A DNA stretch of 64,000 nucleotides. It comes from Paramacrobiotus metropolitanus. Taxonomy: Eukaryota > Tardigrada > Eutardigrada > Parachela > Macrobiotidae. The translations under genes and the position numbers were made by a program. The notes beneath the pieces were generated by a model. The model was not told the DNA's origin. It saw nothing but the letters and a program-made list of their open reading frames with translations, and ran no database searches. Within the stretch, counting starts at the first letter, position 1. Every line of letters begins with the position of its first letter. Location of the stretch: NCBI RefSeq assembly GCF_019649055.1, contig NW_026570324.1:310001-374000 (forward strand), given 5' to 3'. Shown in pieces: positions 8,985 to 19,182 of the stretch.

Positions 8985-10460
8985 ATGGTCACCGAGACGG
9001 TGTTTGCCCCATCAAACCCCATCCCGGTTAGTGATACCGAAGACATCTCAGCCAATCAGCGGGGCAACAGTCTTAACATGGGAATGCGCCCAGGCGGTCT
9101 TTTCCAGGGCGGACCATCTGCAGTACCAGGGCAGCCCCTGACGGAGAAGCATCCGAATCCTCCAGGACGGTTACTTCAAAAACTGGTGCCAGTCCAGCCG
9201 AAGAGCTTCGATAGTCCCCGCTTTTTCGTTGGCGGCGGCATGGCTCCCAAGCTTGATCGAAGCGAATTCGCTCAGCTGAATGCCGGAAGAATTTCCACCG
9301 CGGTGTTCCACGACACGCCGGACGTAACTTTTGGACGGATTCCCACCGACCTGCCGGGACAGATAGCGGACCGCATTTCCTTTTCGTTGGCGTCTGACCA
9401 GGAACGCGTCTTCGCGGTACCATCCTCTCGTAAGTACCGTGGAATCAACCCCGCAGCGGTTCCCCTGACATCCCCGGGTGTCCAACGAAAGTTTTTCCAG
9501 GCAACAGAATTACCGAGATCGGTGAATATTTTCAAGATCATGCCGTTTTTTAGCATGCTGATTGGCGGTCGGCCTACTTTACCAGGGGTTCCCGAGGACG
9601 GAGCTAAGCCAGTGACCGATGAGGGCGCTGACCGGTACGCTGACGCAAACACGGATTGGTTGTTCCTTCCGCCGACAATTCCTGCCCGCAGCGTTAATTC
9701 CATCGGTGGGCCAGAAACTTTCTCGGGGCCCCGTAGTATGTTACCAGCCGCAGATGATGATGGAGTCCTTCCCGTGCCCCTTCCAGGAACTGAAGGAGCG
9801 TCTATGCTGAATAGCATGGCGTCACCGATTCTTCCCACTGTCTCTGAATCCCAACAGGACCTACTCCCTTTGATGCCGTCCGATGAACTACTTACCTCGG
9901 ATAAGAGAACGGATCCGACCACATCTCAGCCGGTGTCTTACGGTATTCGTGCCGACGGTGATGACCCCACCCGATTACCTGGTAACACTATGATCAGCGA
10001 TATGCTCCTTCCGGAAGACCCACCTTCCGAAGAGTTGCACCCCACCAGAGACCGCCCCAGGAGAACTTCCCGCAACGACCTGTTACCACGTGTCTGGATG
10101 GCGTCGGGCATGGTTGCGGGATCTCTTCCGACCAAGCTCCCGGCCGCAACTGACGGTAAGGGTTATAGCAGCGCTGCAGAACTGTCCACCGGACCGCACG
10201 TGTCGTTGAGGTATCCGCTGATGGCCAGTGGCACTGCATCACGGGCGTCCGGGAGCCTGTCGGTCCTGCTCAAGCCGGTGAGAGTACTGCAGGAGGACGA
10301 TAGCGCAGGCAGTGAGGACTATCCTGGATTGGACGTACGGAACAGACGGAAATCCGCGGCGAACGGCAGGATGGCGTGCCGGGAATGGGAGTTATGTAAA
10401 GCGGTGCAGGCCGGATACTTCCCTTATTCGACGCTCTCTGGGCAGAGCGAAACACTGTAG
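8985..10460 (+). CDS. Unrecognised, probably disordered protein (491 codons)
   Basis: I do not recognise a family. The frame is open for 1476 bases, far longer than expected by chance, and is rich in Pro, Ser, Gly and acidic residues with few Cys, which suggests an extended or disordered protein. Short phrases recur imperfectly: LPxxxG-type turns, and MASP/MASG around residues 280, 369 and 405. There is no clear transmembrane segment. The C-terminus (CREWELCKAVQAGYFPY) is more ordered. An AATAAA at 10508-10513, 48 bases past the stop, supports a real transcript end. The frame is closed upstream by a stop at 8952, so the true N-terminus is either this ATG or an upstream exon. Confidence 0.6.
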   Translation: MVTETVFAPSNPIPVSDTEDISANQRGNSLNMGMRPGGLFQGGPSAVPGQPLTEKHPNPPGRLLQKLVPVQPKSFDSPRFFVGGGMAPKLDRSEFAQLNAGRISTAVFHDTPDVTFGRIPTDLPGQIADRISFSLASDQERVFAVPSSRKYRGINPAAVPLTSPGVQRKFFQATELPRSVNIFKIMPFFSMLIGGRPTLPGVPEDGAKPVTDEGADRYADANTDWLFLPPTIPARSVNSIGGPETFSGPRSMLPAADDDGVLPVPLPGTEGASMLNSMASPILPTVSESQQDLLPLMPSDELLTSDKRTDPTTSQPVSYGIRADGDDPTRLPGNTMISDMLLPEDPPSEELHPTRDRPRRTSRNDLLPRVWMASGMVAGSLPTKLPAATDGKGYSSAAELSTGPHVSLRYPLMASGTASRASGSLSVLLKPVRVLQEDDSAGSEDYPGLDVRNRRKSAANGRMACREWELCKAVQAGYFPYSTLSGQSETL

Positions 10461-10507
10461 GTGTCCACTGTCCTGGAAACTGACGATAACGAAGTTATGG
10501 TATTATT

Positions 10508-10513
10508 AATAAA
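10508..10513 (+). terminator. Poly(A) signal AATAAA
   Basis: A canonical AATAAA 48 bases downstream of the 10460 stop codon. Its spacing fits the 3' end of the plus-strand gene before it. Confidence 0.65.
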
Positions 10514-10519
10514 TATACT

Positions 10520-12091
10520 GATTGCATTGAAATCTTAAAACTTAAATGACATAAAAGAACCGCGCCAATCAGGGCAGCCATCCAAAAGGAGGCAACATAC
10601 TGCTTTTGGGCAATTCCGAAGCTGAGGTGTAGAACTTGTGAGTCATCCAGGGAAAAAGCAACAGTGGAAAACACTCAGCCCAACCGAACGGCAAGCAGAA
10701 CCAGCCAAACCGCAGCCGCTTACTGCGATGCCACGCAGCGTCTCTTGCCAGCGTAGCAAGTACTACAAAGAAAAAACAAAACTTATATGTGCATGTAGTG
10801 TTCTCCAGCAATATCAGAATATTTCAGTGCGGGAAACAGCAGTACAATTAATGCAAGAGGTCACAAAATCATTGTTCTGGTGCTTTTTTAACGTACCATA
10901 TGTTACAGGGACACTGGGACGTACCTGAACCACATGGAAAGCACAACCGGCTACCGCCAAGTTGTAGTGTGTTGCGCATTGAGTAATCGCGGGATCAGCA
11001 AACCATGCACGAGCTATTACCGTGCGAAATGCCTCAAGGTCAAAAACAAGTACGCGACTACGACGATCTGACAACTGCGAACGATGCATGACGATATGCC
11101 GCAACACGAGATTCCGAGAAGACGGGAAGCCTGCTGGTTTACCGAATGGCCACCATCTTAACCCGTTCTGACGCTTTATCGTTCAACGCCAGTAAACTGT
11201 TTATGCCGTATACGTCGTTTGCTATGTCAGTTCTGTTTGCACTTCTGTAGTCGATCGCGATTCACGAGCGTTCAGGCGCCACAGGGAACTTTTAAATATT
11301 GAATAATAAGCTGAGCGCATTGTACGTCGTTAACACGCTTAGTAATACGGTTAATGTTGCACTGGTTTTGGCTAATAATGCAAGGAGGAAGAAATTGTAG
11401 CCTCATTCACTTTACATTTTCGCGATGCTTCTACTGTAAAAACGCCACATTATGCCAGCGCACTACACACTAGTCAATATACGCGGGGATGTCAGCCAGC
11501 GAATCCACAAAATTTCCTGTACAGAGTACTTGCTGCCCTCAGCCGGCAGGAATGTGACGTTGCGGCTGTACACGGAGCTTATGTACCTCGCGCCCATTTA
11601 GCCATATGCACTGCCGCAACGTCACTCTCCACCCGGCTGGCGGCAGCCAGTACAGGGATTATATAAATACGCTGCTGACATCTTTGCAGCTAATAGATAT
11701 GAACGAAGGCCTTTCGCAGAATCTTGAATATGGCAAAAAGGTCACCGGTTATTTTAATCGTAGTAGAACTAAAGAAGAATTGTCTTTACCATTACGGGAA
11801 CATTTTCATTCACCATTTAAATTCGACACAAGTTACATACACAACAGTGGTAAACCAAATGAGTATGGGACTATCGACAGGTGCTCGTTCTGCTGTTACT
11901 ACGCAGCCTAATTACATGAAGTGCGAACTATGTATAATCATAGGTACTTTGATAACTACGCTTCTTTTAAAACTGATAGCATTGCCGGCATAAACTAAAC
12001 GTTGCCGTTGAATCAATGTCAGTATCGAGTCGGACATCAGCTCGCCTTGCCTGTCACCCAAACCTGTGACCTTTGGCGCGTCCGGCCCGTC
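10520..12091. other. Intergenic, no supported gene
   Basis: Only short ORFs without domains occur. The one structural feature is a hairpin at 11532-11647, listed separately. Confidence 0.5.
11532..11647. repeat. Imperfect inverted repeat (hairpin)
   Basis: The left arm 11532-11570 (gctgccctcagccggcagg...) is an imperfect reverse complement of 11607-11647 (...cccggctggcggcagc). Both arms share gtgacgttgcggc in opposite orientation. The loop is about 36 bases. It could be a MITE end pair or an RNA hairpin. Confidence 0.6.
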
Positions 12092-12322
12092 TCACTGAGC
12101 GTCCAGCATGGAGAAGAAGCTGCTGCGTTTTTTCCGGCCCACGTAGCACCCACAGCGGGTGTATCGTCCGTTGCACCACGTGACGTAGGGCTGATTGCTG
12201 GCACACATGTCGTAGTCGTCGGTGCAGCAGGCACACCCGTCACCGTTAACGGTGCCGCAGCGGCCGGAGACCAGGGCGGTCAGGCCGACCAGCAGTACGC
12301 ACAAGATCAGGAGGGCGCGCAT
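12092..12322 (-). CDS. Small secreted cysteine-rich peptide precursor
   Basis: A 76-residue protein. The start at 12322 gives a textbook signal peptide (MRALLILCVLLVGLTALVSG); the upstream ATG at 12376 would bury it. The mature part holds eight Cys spaced C-x7-C-x-C-C-x6-C-x9-C-x6-C-x-C, enough for four disulfides, as in compact knotted peptides. It is followed by GRKKR, a basic cleavage site with a Gly that could give C-terminal amidation, and a 10-residue tail. It could be a hormone-like, antimicrobial or other defence peptide; I do not recognise the family. A TATA-like TATTTAAAG lies 170 bases upstream. It seems to be single-exon. Confidence 0.72.
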   Translation of the reverse strand: MRALLILCVLLVGLTALVSGRCGTVNGDGCACCTDDYDMCASNQPYVTWCNGRYTRCGCYVGRKKRSSFFSMLDAQ

Positions 12323-12493
12323 GATGTAGCCGGGAAGGGAAGGCGACGTCGTAGTGAGCGGAGAAAAGCGGTGCACACAACCAGACGATGTGCGGCCGTG
12401 AGTAGATAGAATATAGAGCTACTCCTCGGTGAATGCGCAATTTAACAGGATTTTATTGCCGTATGAAATTATGAATTCACTCTGGTGGTGGCC

Positions 12494-12502
12494 CTTTAAA
12501 TA
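12494..12502 (-). promoter_or_regulatory. TATA-like box of the Cys-rich peptide gene
   Basis: On the minus strand the sequence reads TATTTAAAG within a GC-rich context. It would place transcription start near 12465 and give a 5' UTR of about 145 bases for the gene starting at 12322. Identified by motif and position only. Confidence 0.4.
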
Positions 12503-12569
12503 CCCGCGCGCAAGCACCGTTTTCCGTCCCTGCAAGCTGCTCGCCGTCCAGGCAATTTGCTCTGTGACT

Positions 12570-12820
12570 CGATCACGCGCCCATTACCGTGATGTTATGT
12601 AATACGTCCAACCTGCTTCAGCTTAGAATTTTTTAACAAATACGTATTATTCATACTGACGTGTTTATCCGCGTACGACCCAGCTCCATGATTGTCGCAT
12701 ATCTTTGCTACGATCACGCGCCCATTCCCGTGATGTTATGCAATATTATGTTAAACCTGTTTCAGCTTAGAATCTACGTTCATTTTGACGTACTTAACCA
12801 CGTACGAACCCTTCGCTATG
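12570..12820. repeat. Diverged tandem duplication, period ~141
   Basis: The segment 12570-12687 (gatcacgcgcccattaccgt...cagcttagaat...cgtacgacc) recurs at 12711-12820 with substitutions and small indels. It lies upstream of the Cys-rich peptide gene, so it could carry duplicated regulatory sites. Confidence 0.7.
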
Positions 12821-14489
12821 ACGGACGCCTGCATGCCTTTGGAGTGATTTATAATTGGTGTCCTGTGTACATACCGGTTAATTGTGTAAATCACCGATCA
12901 GGCGCAGTTTTCGTTGAACCGGTATTGTGTAATAAAACTTGAGACGTTAAAAAAACTTGCCACTGTTTCGTATTGTTTACCGTTAATTTTTCTTAAAACG
13001 AGTTTTCAGATGACCATACTGTGATTGACGGTCTTACTGCTGCTGTAGCGCAGCTTAACAGATGAATGTCGAGCGATTTGGAAAGCGGCCACGGCCGTTC
13101 CTGCAGTTAATGTGGCCGTCTGCCATTACGTAACGGGCAAGGAATTTTAAGTAACACATCCGCGACGGCATTAATTGCGTAAGAAAGCCATAATTGCCGC
13201 AGGGTAACCCAAGCTTATTAGTGACTCAGTCTGTTTTCTTGGCCACCGTATTATAAAACGCCATTAAAATTTAGCGGGTACTCTTAACACTGTTCCTACC
13301 TGAAGAAATCTATAGCAGTATTTTTTCTTCGCCTGGTTGGTTTTTTGAACTTCTTTCGTTATCCACTACGTGACTGCACTTTAGTGGTCAAATCAAAACG
13401 CAATGCATAAACATAAGAAGAAACACATCAGACTATAACAGAAAAATTTCGTTTAGTTTATCCAGCCCTTCCATCGTGCCCAGCACTGAAGCCGCATTTA
13501 TCCACTACGTCGTATCCATAGGATAAAGCAAAACCCAGCAGAAGCGAAATATTACTGTGGTTTGAGATAATGTTGGCATAGAATGCGGTGCTGCATGTTT
13601 TAATCAATTTGTTTGTGACCTTTCTTCAATTCTGCTTCGAAAGTGCGCCTTTCTGTGCTTATTGCTTTGTGGATCGTTCTACCCTCTCCGCTTCTGTCAC
13701 TTTTCAATTTTCCCACGATAGGTGGAAAACGCGTAAAATCGCGTAGTTGGTTTGTGCTAAATGAAAAAATTCTGCAATGAAATTATGTCGTAGTATCCTA
13801 GCGCCGATATACATAATGTAACTACGACAAAATGTGGTGATACTTGAACCGGTTTTGCGGATATACGTTTGCACTAGCACAGCTAAGCGAGGCATCGGAT
13901 AACTGCCAAAAGGGATCTCTGGAATACAACGGGAGCAGATAACTGCTAAACGGGATCTCAGGGATCAAAACGGGAAACGAGTTCAGACAGATCTGTGCGC
14001 CTATTTATTCTGCTAAAATGGGCCGTAAGCATCCCTTTGCGCGTGTTGGTCCTTTGGCTCATGGACCGGATAAGATGTTGGCCCATGAAAGCTGGCCCCC
14101 TAACAATGGGGTGCGTGAGCGGATGTTCGCCCCTAAGGAGGGCTAGCAGCCTGTACAGTATTTACTGTTTAAATGTTCGATCATTTTGGTTAGTTTCTTT
14201 AGCGCAAACCTATTATTACTTAAACTGGCTAATGCCGAATTAAAGAAACTGCTTAACGCGTATGAAAGTAATTGCCGATGCGTAAGGATACGCTCATTCA
14301 TCGCAACCGCCTCAATCCGAAGTGTATTTAAACGGTTAACTTCATTTCAACTGACTAGTGTAACCTTTCCTTTCGGTTCTTTCGTTCACTTCATCCAAAA
14401 ACTACGGTTTTGCTGCAGGTGCATTGCAGGACCAGAGAGAATAATTCTGTGGAGAGAAGAGGAGGAGAGACACTTTGGTCGCTGGGCTT
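12821..14489. other. Intergenic, no supported gene
   Basis: No coding region can be supported. A short direct repeat, gataactgc-aa-ggatctc with about a 43-base period, lies at 13898-13972. Confidence 0.5.
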
Positions 14490-14660
14490 CCGGTTGTCGA
14501 GACTAGAATGCCAGATACCGATTTCTCAGGTCACTCAAACAATAACATCTTCGCCTAGTCCATGTCAAATAAACACGAGACTTCGAAGTTGCTACTTAAG
14601 AACGTCCCCCATGTTCCGTAGATGGCCTTATGGACCGTTGTCGGCGAATTTAAAGACTGA
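14490..14660 (-). pseudogene. Decayed copy of the cathepsin-locus 3' exon
   Basis: 14541-14656 aligns with 26523-26637 at roughly 70% identity by eye, including gccttatggaccgttgtcggcgaattta versus gccttagggaccgttgccggggaattt. On the minus strand both read FKF..NGP followed by TAA. Downstream of that codon this copy has further stops where the 26 kb copy stays open. The match continues weakly to about 14490. No other cathepsin exon lies nearby, so this is an isolated fragment duplication. Confidence 0.6.
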
Positions 14661-15192
14661 TACAGAAATGATTATACGTTTAAGGCGTGTTTTCTGTCAT
14701 ATTTCATAATTATTGTGTATCAAAACTTGACTGCATAGTGCTTGAGGGAAAAGAAAATTACTGTATCTGAACTTGGATAATATTTTGTACTATCTGGAGT
14801 GTCTCCTGCCCGATGATGTTATTATAGTGTTGGCCTGGTTGAGTGATTTTATTGCCCTAGAACAGTCAACATGGGCCATGCGACTGGATAGCGTCGTACC
14901 GGAGCTTAGTTCCCAGTAAAGGTCATTCACCAGTAACCACAAAAACCATCAGTAGATTACAGATTTTGACATTATGCTAAGCTGCTTTGAAGCATCGCAC
15001 AATGTAAAGTAACAGTAAGCGTTAAGAAACCTGCCGGAATAAAAGCTGACAATAAGTTCCATCAACTGATAAAAGCCGATAAACAATAACCGTCTGTGGC
15101 TGTGGCTCGTGAGGAAAGTATAAACATTGTGCTTAAATTCTATGTCATCCAGGCTGGCTAATGCTTGGACCTATACAAGTCATTGTAAACCT

Positions 15193-17277
15193 CTAGAAAA
15201 GCAAAAACAGTTCATCGAGATTGCGACTGCACTCGACTGTACCAAGAACACAGGCAGCGTTGCCCCGTTGTATTTCTAAACTGCAACGCTGCAACAAAAA
15301 CTGCTTCGCACGGCTTTCTCCAGTCTGCTCCCGAATACGTTTGGCCAGATCCGAGATAAAACCACTAGTGCTTGGTCCACAGGATCCCATAGTTTCGAAA
15401 GCAAAAGGCTGTACAATGTATCGATCCCTCAACTTCTCATATTTTCCCAGTTTTCGAATCTCAGCGGCTTCCGCGGCAGCGCCAGGGCGGTCAGAAGTTT
15501 GGCCAATATATGTTGCCGCTAGCGTGTCAGCTACAGTGACATCCCATACTAATGGTTTTCCATATTTCCAAGGATACAGGGTCATGCCATCTGGTCGTTT
15601 TCCAGTTTCCTTATCAAGTCCGGGAGGTTCCAAAATGGCGGATATTTTCGCAGATCCACACGCCCGCTGAACTATGTTGTTGAGCGCGCTGTGGCGCCGG
15701 ATTCGTCCTGCACTTTTCTTACAGCAAAGGCCATGATGACCGTACCTGTCAACCATTTCGCCACAACGGCATATGTGCTCATTACAAATAAAAGCACCTA
15801 AGCGTAAAGCCACAGCCACTCGTAAACTGACATCATCAAGAAGGTTTCCTAAACTGGACACAGGCAGCGCCGACAACCATGCAGAAGACTCTTTTGTAGA
15901 CAGGGCCAACAAGCGAGCTTTAGCGATAACGTCGGCATTGTCCACTAAGAGACGGCGCATTTTGTCGTACATCACACCGGTCCACGCTGACTGGAAACGA
16001 CGGCTCGGCATAGGCGGTGGGTCTTCTCCAAGTTTCTCCTGATAAACCTTAACCACATTTTCTCTAGGGCTTTGACCAGTATCCGGGACAATCTCACAGA
16101 CCAGAGGATCCGTAGCATAACACGAAGATAGATATGCAGGCAACGCTACATCCTCCGCCCTACAAAGGCCGATTCCTCCAAGGCGATCAGGTAAAATCGC
16201 TTGTCGCCACACGGTGTCGGACATTTCTACATTCGTAATTTCTTCCGCTTTTCTCCTCACGGTATCGTCAAACAGGCGCAGTTTATCTGGACACTTCCAA
16301 CACGGGGCGCACCTAAGAGTAAACAACAATCTCGGCAGCGAAAGGCTGTTCTTCAAAAGGAACAATGACTGATGCGCTGGCAACACACCGAGCAGATCAG
16401 TCAGACGTCGTATCTGACCGATCTTTCCATCTAACACTCGCCCAATCGCCAAATCAGTAAGTGGTGCACCAAGGAGGTCCAGCTGCTCCGACGAAACCAG
16501 CAGAATCTCAGGTGAAATAGAGTGAAAACTTTCAATGACTTCTTTCCGCTCGGATTCAGTGCCACCAAAAACGTGCAGCTCGCATTTCGACAAATTCAAC
16601 TGCAAGCCGAGTGTGCGTGCTTTTCCCAATATTGTCATGAAATCTCCCAAAACGGTATCCGGATCCCCGCCGCACGTGCCGTCATCCAAAAACCAGATGT
16701 TTAATTCGGACTGTAATTCTCTGGACAAATTAGCCGAGATCAAACAAAACAGTAACGGGCCAAGTGGATCCCCTTGCTGGATACCATGGGCAGAGGCAAT
16801 AATTTGGTCTCCACAAAACAATGACGACGGAGTGCTGTATGCCGCGGAGATAAACGCATAATATTGAGGAAGAACTTCCGCCACTTTCTTCAACATCACA
16901 TCTCTGCGGACCGTGTTAAAAGCGTTAGCAAAGTCAAGTTTTAACACAACCTGTACTTCAGAACAGTCATCCCGTACAAATTTACGAGCAGCATGTACGG
17001 CCGCTTCTGCACCTCCACGAGTACCATAACCGAGCTGCACGGGACGAAATAGTTCTCCCATCTCATCTTGAACGCGTCGGCTGATAACTTTTCCAAATAG
17101 CCGCCGCAATGTGCAACCGCAAGCTATGGGACGAATACCCCCGTTTTTCTTTAATAGAGGCGTCAACATTCCACCAAAGAACACTCTCTTAGCCGCCGCA
17201 GGATCTTTCCGGATAGAGCTAGGTTGGCCAGTTTGGACAGGGCCGACAGTAAGGACTCCCTGTTTCTCCAGGCACAC
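15193..17277 (-). pseudogene. LINE ORF, RT and endonuclease part
   Basis: 694 codons. RT motifs: LDFANAF (residues 114-120), QQGDPLGPLLFC (167-178) and FLDDG (196-200), all with intact catalytic Asp. A thumb-like region follows. Then come a Cys/His knuckle at 503-519 (CRCG...GHHGLCC), the RRHSALNN stretch, KRPDG (558-562) and WDVT (576-579), which form the restriction-like endonuclease. The tail FLLQRCSLEIQRGNAACVLG is the part found in all fragments. The first ~27 residues are out of frame with the family; the frameshift near 17205 precedes AAAKRVFFGGM. Confidence 0.88.
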
Positions 17278-18052
17278 TCACCATCTCCTTCAAATGCTGC
17301 GGTCGAAGACCATCAGGTCCAGCTGATGAGCCTGCAGGAAAAGATTTAACAGCGACAAGAATCTCATTCGGAGACACATTGTGAGCAACAGGTTGAACGT
17401 CACAGACCGTTGTATCCAGATCCGCTGGTGGATCTGGATGTTTATCACGTAACGCCTTAATAACGTCTCCCGTCAGCGCAGCAACCGTATCTTCAGACGT
17501 CAGAACTTTAACAGCACCGCTGATGTCACCATCCTGCAGTTTGGCATTCACCAGTTTGCGTAAGGTTTCATCAGTAGTCTTCTTCTTGCTGGTCTTATTA
17601 CGGACAGTGTTAGGGAGAGGAGAATCTGCAGATGTGCCGCGCAAATTCGCCTTCACCGACGCAGCTAGGGAAGGTCCTCGTCCAGCTTTGGCAGGGGGAG
17701 CGTGGAGGTTGTCTAGTGGAAACAGCAACAATTTGGCCCAAGACTCTTCGTCATTCTTACTGCACACGTCATTGACTGCAGCCGTGTAGGATTCTGCGCA
17801 GGCGCGCCTGGCTCCTGCTGGAATGTGACGAAGAATGGGGTGCTTTTTCCGAGCTGCAAATATACGGGTTTCGATGGTCTCCAAAACTACTGTAGGAGCG
17901 GATGATCCAGGAAGTTGTGGTGCTTGACGGAGATTCTTCGCTTGAGCAGTACGACAAATATCAGAGGCCCGATGTCTGCTCAATCCGTGCTTAGTCGCAC
18001 ACACTTTTCCACACAGATCACAAACGAAAGACATAATGACATGATACTTCAC
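17219..18052 (-). pseudogene. LINE ORF, N-terminal part (finger and start of RT)
   Basis: 277 residues. A C2H2-type finger lies near the N-terminus (CDLCGKVCATKHGLSRH), followed by a basic region of the kind that binds target DNA in R2-like elements. The RT entry motif SAGPDGLRPQHLKEM ends the useful part. After 17275 the frame leaves the family consensus, which continues in another frame. The start is ambiguous between ATG 18052 and the ATG just before SFVCDLC. Confidence 0.8.
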
Positions 18053-18292
18053 TCACAAGATTTACTTTTCAATGGTAGTGCAACAAATTACAAAAATATG
18101 AAATTTCAAATCATCTAATAACCTAAACCAGACGGCGATGTAAGGAAAGAGAATATCCATTGCGCGGACACAAGAGTTAAATCGCTCACAGCATGCGCAC
18201 GTTACGTGCATGCGCAGGAGGTGATGACGTCCCTGGCTGAAGGGAATGTCTTGTCCGAAACGGGGAAATGGTACCGCCATGGACGGGTCTGC

Positions 18293-18508
18293 TCATTGGG
18301 AATTACGCGGAACACGAGCGGGAGCCGGAATGGGAGACGGAGCAGAGGCTGGAACAAGGCTACAGACTGCGCATGCCGCGCAATGAGCGCTGCCTGCATG
18401 GCAGAGCGGTGAGCCGGGAAGACACTCAACCAAGCACTGTACTTGTGCTTGGACGGAGCAGGAGGCAACCGCGCACATGAGGATCATGAAGGAGATCGCC
18501 CGGGCCAT
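18293..18508 (-). CDS. Putative small secreted Cys-rich peptide
   Basis: A 71-residue frame with a clear signal peptide (MARAISFMILMCAVASCSVQA) and six Cys spaced C-x3-C-x6-C-x6-C-x2-C-x2-C. A Pro/Ala/Ser-rich tail ends in PRNSQ. The start has a good context (catcATGG). No family is recognised, and the plus strand also has ORFs here, so the assignment rests on the signal peptide and Cys spacing. It lies between the LINE at 15-18 kb and the gypsy element. It is unlike the eight-Cys peptide at 12 kb. Confidence 0.42.
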   Translation of the reverse strand: MARAISFMILMCAVASCSVQAQVQCLVECLPGSPLCHAGSAHCAACAVCSLVPASAPSPIPAPARVPRNSQ

Positions 18509-19182
18509 GATGCACGGTCAAGGACTGTTAGACTGCCGTCGGTATGATATGCTGCTACGCGAAGCGTCGCTAAAACTGCGGAGGGGGCTGGCAGACAGAA
18601 CAGGTAGATGACTGCAGACTCAACTGTGATGCGGATTGCGGAGTATCTTTACCCGTCAATTTATATTGCAGGTCGCGTTTGTTTTCTTGAGAATAGATGC
18701 TAAGTACTTTAGGTACTGTTGGCATGCACTGGGGATTATCCCGTTTCCGCAGAAATTACTACAGTCGCCGACTATGTTTCTCTTGTCTCTCACACCGAAC
18801 GTTTTCACCGACATTTCAAAGCCTGACACTTAATGATAAGTGTTAGCTTGGCTTAATGCTTTCGCTATAGCTTTGCATAATTTTTTGGCAAATCATTTGC
18901 TGCTTTATGTTGAGTTGTTTACTAGTTTCTTGCAGCCAGCTTAGCATTGTTATGGTAATGATAGCCATTATATTTTATCTTTGGTGCTGTCTACACGGAC
19001 ACTTCTTGGCCGACATTTCAAAAGTGTTTTCCTTAACGTCGCACATGGGGTTATTTAGGAGTTAGGACAGGTTTGTTTTAGTGTTTTCAAAGAGATTTTT
19101 CTGGCGAGACATGCCGCGGACAAAGTGATTCCGCGAATCATTAGTCTAAATAATGCCATTCCGTCAACATATGCTTATTGTG
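18509..19182. other. No supported gene; gypsy 3' part absent
   Basis: I find neither a gene nor the expected 3' LTR and polypurine tract of the gypsy element whose pol ORF ends at 19183. The element is truncated or rearranged here. Confidence 0.5.

Larger units (their letters stand above)
15193..18052 (-). mobile_element. Near full-length RLE-type LINE
   Basis: A non-LTR retrotransposon running from an N-terminal zinc finger at 18035 to a C-terminal tail at 15193. The domain order (C2H2 finger, RT, CCHC knuckle, PD-(D/E)xK-like endonuclease) is that of the R2/NeSL/Hero group, which cut DNA with a restriction-like nuclease after the RT. I cannot assign the clade. The reading frame is broken at least twice between about 17205 and 17275, so this copy is not functional as it stands. 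It gives the reference for the four or five shorter fragments elsewhere in the window. Confidence 0.88.

Noticed and set aside
9272-9922. 216-codon minus-strand frame opposite the 9-10 kb gene
   Set aside because: Antisense shadow of the much longer plus frame, which has a poly(A) signal.
18509-19182. 3' LTR of the gypsy element
   Set aside because: No stretch resembling the 25113-25436 LTR, its TGTTAC end or the TGACCATAG motifs was found.
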